NCBI GenBank assembly: GCA_963693085.1
Contig: OY856409.1
Location: forward strand, 299,998,558 to 300,062,557
Direction of reading: 5' to 3'
DNA from: Alisma plantago-aquatica
Taxonomy: Eukaryota > Streptophyta > Magnoliopsida > Alismatales > Alismataceae
Length of the DNA stretch: 64,000 nucleotides
In this document: piece after piece, positions 57,748 through 64,000 of the stretch
How the letters are laid out: the number at the start of each line of letters is the position of its first letter
How positions within the stretch are numbered: position 1 is the first letter of the stretch
Made by a program: the position numbers and the translations under genes
The notes under the pieces: generated by a model
The model's database searches: none
Told to the model about the DNA's origin: nothing
What the model saw: the letters and a program-made list of their open reading frames with translations, nothing else

Positions 57748-58855
57748 ATGTCGACTTTAACTAAAGACATGTTGATGAAGAAGGCAACCTCATTGAAAGG
57801 GGTAGAGGAAATCCTAGAAAAGATAACAAACACATTGAAGGATAACCCGAACCTCTCTCCAATAAAAAGGCTTCAATTGTCGTTGATGAAGAAGAAGTAC
57901 GACTACATTCTGGCCCACAAAATGCCAGAAGAGTCAGAGGAGTTCCCGAACACATCCCAAATAGAAACTTCTGAATACCAGCCTCCTGAACCTGAGCTAA
58001 GGAAGCTAGAAAAGAGAAAAGCTGAAACCAGGGAAGTGAAAAGTAGTAAGAAGAGGAAAGCGACAGTTGCGGATAAATTAAAAGGGCAAGAGAAAGAAGC
58101 AACCCCTGAGGGATAGAAGAGACAAAGGAGATGGCCCTCAATCACCAAATGACAGCATTCGTGTCAAGAGATCCTTCACATCAGTCATAGTTTGACTAGA
58201 TATTGCATACCAAGGGGTTCAATCCTACAAGATACTTGGACGTCTAGGACTTCAAGAAGATGTGAGTCTATTATAGGGTAATCAGCTTCCTGGAAGGTGC
58301 AAATCTGCACACCCTATGCACCTCAGAAGCCCCCTCCCTAACACAACTGATGGCAGAATTCATGTCATCATTAGAGAAGTTTCCAGTCAATGACAATGAA
58401 CGCAAGAAGGGTGGCGACTTCAAACTAGAAGTGAGACTAGGAGGAAAGTCTCACATGATCACAGAGGCCCTGCTTAACACAATCTTCATCAGAACAATTG
58501 AAGAAGCACAGGCCTGCTCCGTCGTGCCTGGAGAAAAAGACATCGTCAGGTACAACAGCCACAGAATGTGGGAGAAGCTGACGGGAGAGCAAGAACACAA
58601 TTCAAAGAACTCAAAGGCGACTCTCATCACATCATTCTTTATCAGAGTGATGCAGAAGACAACCGCCAATACTATCTTTACAAGGTCAGAAACTGGTGGT
58701 ATAACAAAGGGTGACCTGTTCATAATATGGTCAATGTTGAATAAGAAGTCTGTGAATATAGGAAGAATCCTTATCGAAAGGCTATCAGCCGCAGTAGGAG
58801 GGGCGGTGAAACAAACAAAGGAGTTCTGCATGGGAGATCAGATTACAAAGATAAC
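57748..58855 (+). pseudogene. E3 accessory ORF, homologue of the E2 polyprotein N-terminus
   Basis: 57748-58116 starts MSTLTKDMLMKKATSLKGV. It has an acidic patch and a basic NLS-like stretch (KRK ... SSKKRKA), matching the build of E2 residues 1-117. After stops and a frame change, 58350-58855 shows the plant-transposon domain: EALLNTIFIRTIEEAQ, KGDLFIIWSMLNKKSVNIGRILIERLSAA, against LFVLWSILNGRPVNIGRLM in E2. The E4 insertion at 58856 cuts it; the tail DECVFIMEFN and later residues are LTR sequence. Whether E3 ever had Ulp1 domains cannot be seen. Confidence 0.82.
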
Positions 58856-59059
58856 TGATGAATGTGTATTCATCATGGAATTCAATTACCATCTTGGGTC
58901 AATTTCAACTCAACACATCCAATTTCACTCATTAAATATCAAATGCATCATAAAATGCAATATTTCATAAATTGATTCAACTGTCAAGGTTCTTAACTGA
59001 GTTTATGATAATTTGATGCAGGCCTCGATAAGGTTGAACAATCAGATGGTTCCCACCTT

Positions 59060-60480
59060 CTCTCACCCTCGGTTTCAACCATTCGGTCTGACCAAACAGT
59101 TTCAACCATTCGGTCTCGCCAAACGATCTAGCCATCTCGTCTTGACCAATCATTTTCATCCATTCGGACTCAAGACCGAATGGACATATCCACCTCAAAA
59201 CCATTTGGACGTCGCACGGTTTCAGACCGTTTGGGCGCCAAGGTCGCAAGACCGATCAGCCGTGAAGACCGTTTAGACGCGAAGACCGTTTGGTCAAATG
59301 ATCGAAACCGAATGGACTTTTCCACATCAAGACCATTTGAAGAGATTCGGTCTGCAAGACCGTTTGAAGAGATTCGGTCTGTGAGACCGTTTGAAGAGAC
59401 TCGGTCTACAAGAATGTTTGAGTAAATCCGGTCTGCGAGACTGTTTGAGCAACTCCGGTCTACGAGATTGTTTAATGCAGCTACGTGCAAACCGTTCAAT
59501 GTTCGAAACCGTTTGAGGACATGTACAGATTAAACCATTTGGAGCCTCTACGTGAAGACCGTTTGCTTAATCATGCAAGACCGAATATAGTAGCGAGACC
59601 ATTTGGTACTCTTTCTGCGAGACCGTTTGCCTATCATTTGCCCAAAACCGTTTGTCAATGCACGTGCATGAGTCCACATGCATTCAAGACCGTTTGCTGC
59701 TGCCAGAATCAAAACCGTTTGATGATTAAACGGTTTGCAAACCGTTTGCCAGATACACGTGAAGAACCGAATGGATAAGTTGCCGATTAGCTAGGCATGA
59801 AGACCGTTTGAGCAAAATTCCTTGCAAACCGTTTGCTCTAGTTAATGAAGAAGGAATGAAAGATCACGTGAATAATGTTTGAGCAGCATGCATGCAAACC
59901 GGATGCAAAAGCAAATTGCAGGAGACCGAATGGGTATGTATACGTGAAAGACCAATTGGAAAAGTCAAAACCAAGCTACAGACCGTTTGCTTATTATTGG
60001 AATATGAAGACCGAATGAGCACGATGTGAATGAGCTGTCCGCGTATGAAAACGGAATTAATGGTTCACGTGGAGAACGTTGGGCAGTTGAATGCATGAAG
60101 ACTAATCGGATAAATTGCATGCACGAGTATCGTATGATTGATAAACCGTTTGAACTGGCTTGCATAGATCGTTTGATCGGAAGTTCAAAACCGAACAGAT
60201 CAGCAAGACCGAATGGCCAATTGCCAGTACGAAATCGAATAGCCACTTGCTTAAGTGAAGACTGAATGCCAAGACTGAATGTCGAGGCTGAATAAGCATG
60301 CACATGCAAACCGAGAACAATACCCACGTGAAGACCTGTTGGTTGAATAGAAGACTGTTTGGATTAAATACATGGAGACCGAATGGCCTTAGCTTGAAAC
60401 TATTTGCTGCAAACCAAATTAAGCAAACCGAATGGAGGAGAGTAAAATGCAAACCGTTTGGATAAGATATTTTCAGACTG
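59060..60480 (+). repeat. Long ACCGTTTG/ACCGAATGG array in E4 U3
   Basis: Over 1.4 kb, dozens of GACCGTTTG, AACCGTTTGC and GACCGAATGG units occur every 20-45 bp, mostly in one orientation and strongly diverged. The half-site equals that of E2, but full palindromes are rare. It ends about 35 bp before TATA. The ORFs here are repeat artefacts. Confidence 0.88.
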
Positions 60481-60515
60481 GAAATACACCAAAAACGTGA
60501 GGGTCAGCCCAGTGC

Positions 60516-60526
60516 CTATAAATAGG
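60516..60526 (+). promoter_or_regulatory. TATA box of the E4 LTR
   Basis: CTATAAATAGG, the same box as in E3, directly downstream of the array. Confidence 0.75.
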
Positions 60527-60865
60527 ACCAACAGGGTCCCCATTTGAGGCATCGGTTCCGGGACGTCGAAAGGCTGCATGTACGCAGGTCTGATCCAAAT
60601 CCAGTGCAGTCCATGCCAATCTCATTCCGCCTACTGCCCGTGTTGCAACTAAGGAGGCTGAAAAGAGAAGGAAGATGGAGCGGGGGAGACTGTCCGGTCT
60701 GTCTTAGCAACTCATGTTCGCATCTAGATCTACTCCGACACGACGTAGAAGGTAGTATCTTCTTCACCGAGCTGCGACTACCTTCTGCACCGAGTTCATG
60801 GTAGATTTCTCTCTCTTTCTTATTCTTCTTATTTCTCGCATAATGAACGAGTAGTACCTTTTCGC

Positions 60866-60894
60866 TGGGGTGCGGGGACTAGCCCCACAGCCCA
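60866..60894 (+). other. E4 LTR stem-loop with ACTAG loop
   Basis: GGGG (60874-60877) pairs with CCCC (60883-60886) around ACTAG. Below it TG pairs with CA and TGGG (60866-60869) with CCCA (60891-60894), with two mismatches between. Confidence 0.72.
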
Positions 60895-61085
60895 TGCAAT
60901 CATGTTCTTTTGTTAAACTCTCCATGGCAATGTATATAACTTTCCATTTCGTTGTTAATTGGTACGTTCGTAGTTGATTATCTACTTGCTTTCATCTTGT
61001 TCTCTCCTATATTGCGAAATCTTCTATATGTGGGATAGAATGACGGTTTACAAAAATTGACTCTTTGACGAGAACTTCTGATAAG

Positions 61086-61545
61086 ATTCCTTGAGGTCGT
61101 AAGTTTATGGTCCGTGAGGGGACGAGACATCTAACCTATGGTGACGCTTCTGTGGTCTAAACATCCCTCAGGGAGGACCACAGCCTTAGTTGGATTTTGT
61201 ATCGTCTTTGTTTATCGTCGATGTTAGTTTGTAGATCTATCACCTTCTTGCTTATCAATTAATGTGGTTGACTCCCAAACTAGAAATAGAATGAGATTTC
61301 TTCGAGGTCGTAAGTGTATGATCCACGAGGGGATGAGCCATCAAGCCTTCAGTGACACTTCTGTGTACTTAACACCGGTATAGGGGGCTCACAACCTTCG
61401 TTGGATTTCTGTATCTTCAGAGCCGTAAGTAAGTGATTCGGTTGGTGACGAGACATATGATGCCTAAGGTGATGCTTACGCGAACCTAACGCCCGTACGG
61501 GGGGTTTTGCAGCAGCTCTATTTGGATTGTTATATCTTGCCTGGA
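61086..61545 (+). repeat. Three degenerate repeats in E4 U5
   Basis: Copies near 61086, 61295 and 61418 share GTCGTAAGT (or GCCGTAAGT), GGGGACGAG-like, CATC, GGTGACGCTTCTG-like and TTGGATTTTGTATC-like blocks in the same order. Unit length is about 120-210 bp. Confidence 0.7.
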
Positions 61546-61892
61546 TTGTTTGTGATCGAATGTGTTTGCATGTGTACTGGTGGTGAAACCTGATACCATC
61601 CCAGCGATTCCATATCATTGATCTAAATCCAACTTCAATTCAGCTTTTACTTTCTTGCAATTAGTTTAGTTAACCTCAAATCAACGAACCGTTTTAAATA
61701 TTAGTTTGACTTGAGCTAGGTTCGACTGACAAAGATTCTTAAAAACGTTGTCCTTTGGGTTCGATCCTTAACTATACTATGATAAGACTCCTCCGCTTGT
61801 GGGTGGTATTATTACACTTTAGTTTTGGTAAAAGCTCGGGGATTTCAACCCCGAGTGAGTTTGTTAGTGTGATAAAATCCCACATCATATTT

Positions 61893-61912
61893 TGGTGTCG
61901 TTGCCGGGGACA
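61893..61912 (+). other. E4 primer-binding site, tRNA-Asp type
   Basis: TGGTGTCGTTGCCGGGGA differs from the tRNA-Asp complement by two transitions and is followed by CAACGG as in E2. Confidence 0.85.
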
Positions 61913-62068
61913 ACGGAATCAGTTAGTCAGATCTAGTTCTTTTAAGGCTAATCTAGGATTTTGCTTTTTCTTTTTGAAAACAATCGATCATATACTTGAA
62001 TTTGACTCTACTTTGTGGATCTCATTTTCAAAATCTTTTTTATTTCAGGTACAATCGAGGTGTAGTGC
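61913..62068 (+). other. E4 leader
   Basis: Short non-coding leader between the primer site and the gag ATG. Confidence 0.6.
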
Positions 62069-63660
62069 ATGCACCGTTCAGATAGCCCCGGACTAGCAAC
62101 GAGCTTTGATCCCGAGATAGACAGAGCCTTTCATCGTCAGATCAGAGAAAATCAAGCAAGGATGGCTCAAGAAGAAGAGGTAGCCTGAAGGGTGGCTCAA
62201 GCCATCAATGCATAGAGAGAGAGGCTCATGCAAGAAGCCAGGGCTGCAGTTCAATAGGAAATCCTAGCAGCACAAGCAGCTGAACTACAAAAGGATCTTA
62301 GAGAGTTCTCAATCCTGAAAGTTGTGAATGTTCATCATCCAGTGCAAACTCCTCCTATCAATGCTACTAATTTCGAGATAAGAGCGCATTGGATCACCCT
62401 TCTTCAAAATAACCCTTTGTATGGCAGCAAGGAGAAGATAGCCAAGAACATCTTCTGAGATTTATTGATCTATGTGCCATGAAAAAATAAAATGGAGTCA
62501 CAGATGATTCCATTAGACTTTGTCTCTTCAAGTATTCCCTTGCTGATAGAGCCATAAGTTGGTACAATTCGTTACAAAGTGAAATACCCATCACCACCTG
62601 GGAACAACTCCAAAATGTGTTTCTAGAAAAGTTCTACCATCCATCTCTCACTTATGAAATTAGAGGGTGAATAACAAATTTCACTCAAGTTCCTGGAGAA
62701 ACCCTTAGTGAAGCTTGGGATAGATACAAAGAACTTCTGCGTAAGTGTCCACACCACGGAATTCCCAAGAACCAACTCATTGAGATTTTCTATAGGGGTG
62801 TGGATGATGATATTAAGAGATTCCTAGATTCGTTGTCTGGGGGAAACTTCATGCGCCAAAGTTATGACAGCGCATAGAGAGTCGTCACCCTGGGAGAAGA
62901 AAATCAAGCCAATTGGGGTAGATCTGTAGGTAAAGGAGTTTTGAAAGTAGCTATGGTCGAAGCTACTCCCGAGTACAAATCTATCACTGAAACCTTAAAA
63001 CTCTTAGTTGCCAAGAAAGACCATATTGAATCATCTCTTGTTGTCATTGGAAGAGGACGTTCACCCACTCAACAACCAGAACAAGTCAAGTCTGCTTCCC
63101 TGTTCTGTGAAGCATGTAAAGGAACTGATCATTCCACCTTATCATGTAATGTTCTTTACGATGTTGTTCTGAGCAACGTATGTGTCCAAGGAGATAATGG
63201 CCAAATGGGAAATCTTAACGCTATTAATACCATCCCTGGTCAAAGTTATTACAATCCGAATCAGAATAAGAATCATCCAGATTTTCAATATGGAAACCCC
63301 TCTGGAGCAGTAAACTCACATCGATTTGGTTCGAACAATCAGCCACGAGGCCCACGAGGGTTCCAGTACAATCAACAATAGAATTTTGAAAATCAAGGAA
63401 ATTTCAAGGGAAACTTTCAGAATAGGAACTTCAATAATTATCAAAACAATTTCCAGTACCAGAGTCTTAACCAAGTTCCTTATCAACAACAAGGACAACA
63501 AGCAAATCCCATATCACCTTATGACAAGCTATCAGCCATTGAAAAGATGTTGCAAACTCAGCAAACTATGATAGCTAACCAACAAGCTCAATAGAAGGCT
63601 ATCGAATCCCAACTAGCTCAACTTGCAGCTAGCATCAAGTCACCAACCTAGGTTTTTGCT
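62069..63660 (+). pseudogene. E4 gag with multiple stops
   Basis: Starts MHRSDSPGLATSFDPEIDRAFHRQ, comparable with the E2 start. The frame has stops at positions where E2 or the family has Gln or Arg (CGA to TGA, CAG to TAG) and one frameshift near 62455. Landmarks: NATNFEIRAHWITLLQN, AISWYNSLQSEIPITTWEQL, ETLSEAWDRYKELLRKCPHHG, FYRGVDDDIKRFLDS, zinc knuckle CEACKGTDHSTLSC at about 63107-63150, HPDFQYGNPSGA, then an Asn/Gln-rich tail and QQTMIANQQAQ. Clearly the closest relative here of E2 gag. Confidence 0.87.
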
Positions 63661-64000
63661 GACCAACCCGAGAATAATCCTAAGCATATTGAATAATTAA
63701 AGGCAGTCACCACCAGATCAGGAAAAGACTATTATGATCCTCCTATCAAGACACGTGTGATTGTTACAGACGAAGATGAACCTGTGATTGTCCAAGACTC
63801 AACAACACCGGAGTCTCAACCTAAAGAACTAGTAACTGCTGATAAAACAGACAAGGAAAGTCCTGAGAAACCTATTGATGAAGAAACTGAAACTCCAGAA
63901 CCTGATTTCCCTGTATATAAGCCTCGTATTCCTTTCCCAGCTCGTCTAAGGCAAACCAAGCTGGATACTCATTTCAATAAGTTCAAAGAAGCTATGAAGA
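63661..64000 (+). pseudogene. E4 gag-pro linker, running off the window
   Basis: After gag, KAVTTRSGKDYYDPPIKTR and a Glu/Pro/Thr-rich linker lead to YKPRIPFPARLRQTKLDTHFNKFKEAMK, the block preceding Athila protease. So E4 gag does continue into pol, unlike E2 gag. Cut by the window end. Confidence 0.85.

Larger units (their letters stand above)
48909..58855 (+). mobile_element. E3: Athila-like element with gag, pol and accessory ORF, cut by E4
   Basis: 5' LTR, decayed tRNA-Asp primer site, gag, protease, RT, RNase H, integrase, post-pol motif, array-flanked TATA and accessory ORF follow in order on the plus strand. At 58856 the E4 LTR interrupts the accessory ORF; the rest lies beyond the window. 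Many stops and frameshifts make it inactive, but the gene order is complete and it serves as the template for E2. Confidence 0.88.
58856..61887 (+). repeat. E4 5' LTR
   Basis: About 3032 bp, ending CACATCA five bases before the primer site. The start is a perfect 8-bp inverted repeat with a 4-base loop, also seen in E1. Array, TATA, stem-loop and a triple degenerate repeat occur in order. Confidence 0.8.
58856..64000 (+). mobile_element. E4: Athila-like element inserted in E3, incomplete at the window end
   Basis: It begins TGATGAATGTGTATTCATCA at 58856 after ATAAC, which should be the target duplication. LTR, tRNA-Asp-type primer site, leader and gag follow; the protease region runs off the end. 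Gag is closer to that of E2 than to that of E3. Confidence 0.85.

Noticed and set aside
59170..59780. ORFs with repeated SNGLADRI- or RPFEE-like peptides
   Set aside because: Translations of the ACCGTTTG array on either strand; no independent support for a gene.

Overview
The window looks like a heterochromatic, gene-poor stretch of a large plant nuclear genome, most likely a flowering plant. It is AT-rich and holds no recognisable host gene. Almost every base can be assigned to nested retrotransposons. Primer-binding sites complementary to plant initiator tRNA-Met and tRNA-Asp, Athila-type Ty3/gypsy proteins and a copia gag all point to a plant. I cannot name the species.

Layout. (1) 1-964: Ty1/copia gag remnant (minus strand). 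Its flank is split by a solo LTR (1330-14383, TSD CCAAA). That LTR was itself split by a complete non-coding LTR element, L1 (1902-10792, TSD GATGG, LTRs of about 3.4-3.5 kb). (2) 14389-17011: non-coding flank and a probable copia-type LTR. (3) 17345-23579: E1, a decayed Athila-like gag-pol with one LTR (minus). (4) 23640-33203: L2, a second large non-coding LTR element (minus). (5) 33204-34500 and 48046-48908: two halves of a decayed non-LTR-type reverse transcriptase locus, split by E2. (6) 34501-48040: E2, a complete young-looking element (minus, TSD GGGAC). It carries gag and a very long accessory polyprotein but no pol. (7) 48909-58855: E3, an Athila-like element (plus) with 5' LTR, gag, pol and an accessory ORF. 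(8) 58856-64000: E4, another Athila-like element (plus) inserted in the E3 accessory ORF and running off the window.

The most interesting object is E2. Between gag and the 3' end it carries one reading frame of about 1585 codons, interrupted by a single in-frame TAG. The frame encodes a plant-transposon domain, an NLS-like segment, a coiled coil, and two tandem Ulp1/SENP-like cysteine-protease folds. The first fold has Ser in place of the catalytic Cys; the second keeps Cys. The pol genes are missing at a precise junction: the end of gag is followed directly by a motif that in E3 lies just after integrase. A TATA/CCAAT promoter-like site precedes the accessory gene. It is flanked by arrays of a 24-bp near-palindrome that also occurs in the U3 region of E2's own LTRs. 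E3 has the same plan (pol, motif, array plus TATA, accessory ORF) with an unrelated array sequence.

Two further patterns run across the elements. Arrays of short CpG-containing near-palindromes sit next to the TATA box in most LTRs here. A covarying stem-loop with a five-base loop (A, C or G, T, A, then G or A) lies about 320-385 nt downstream of TATA in all four Athila-like LTRs.
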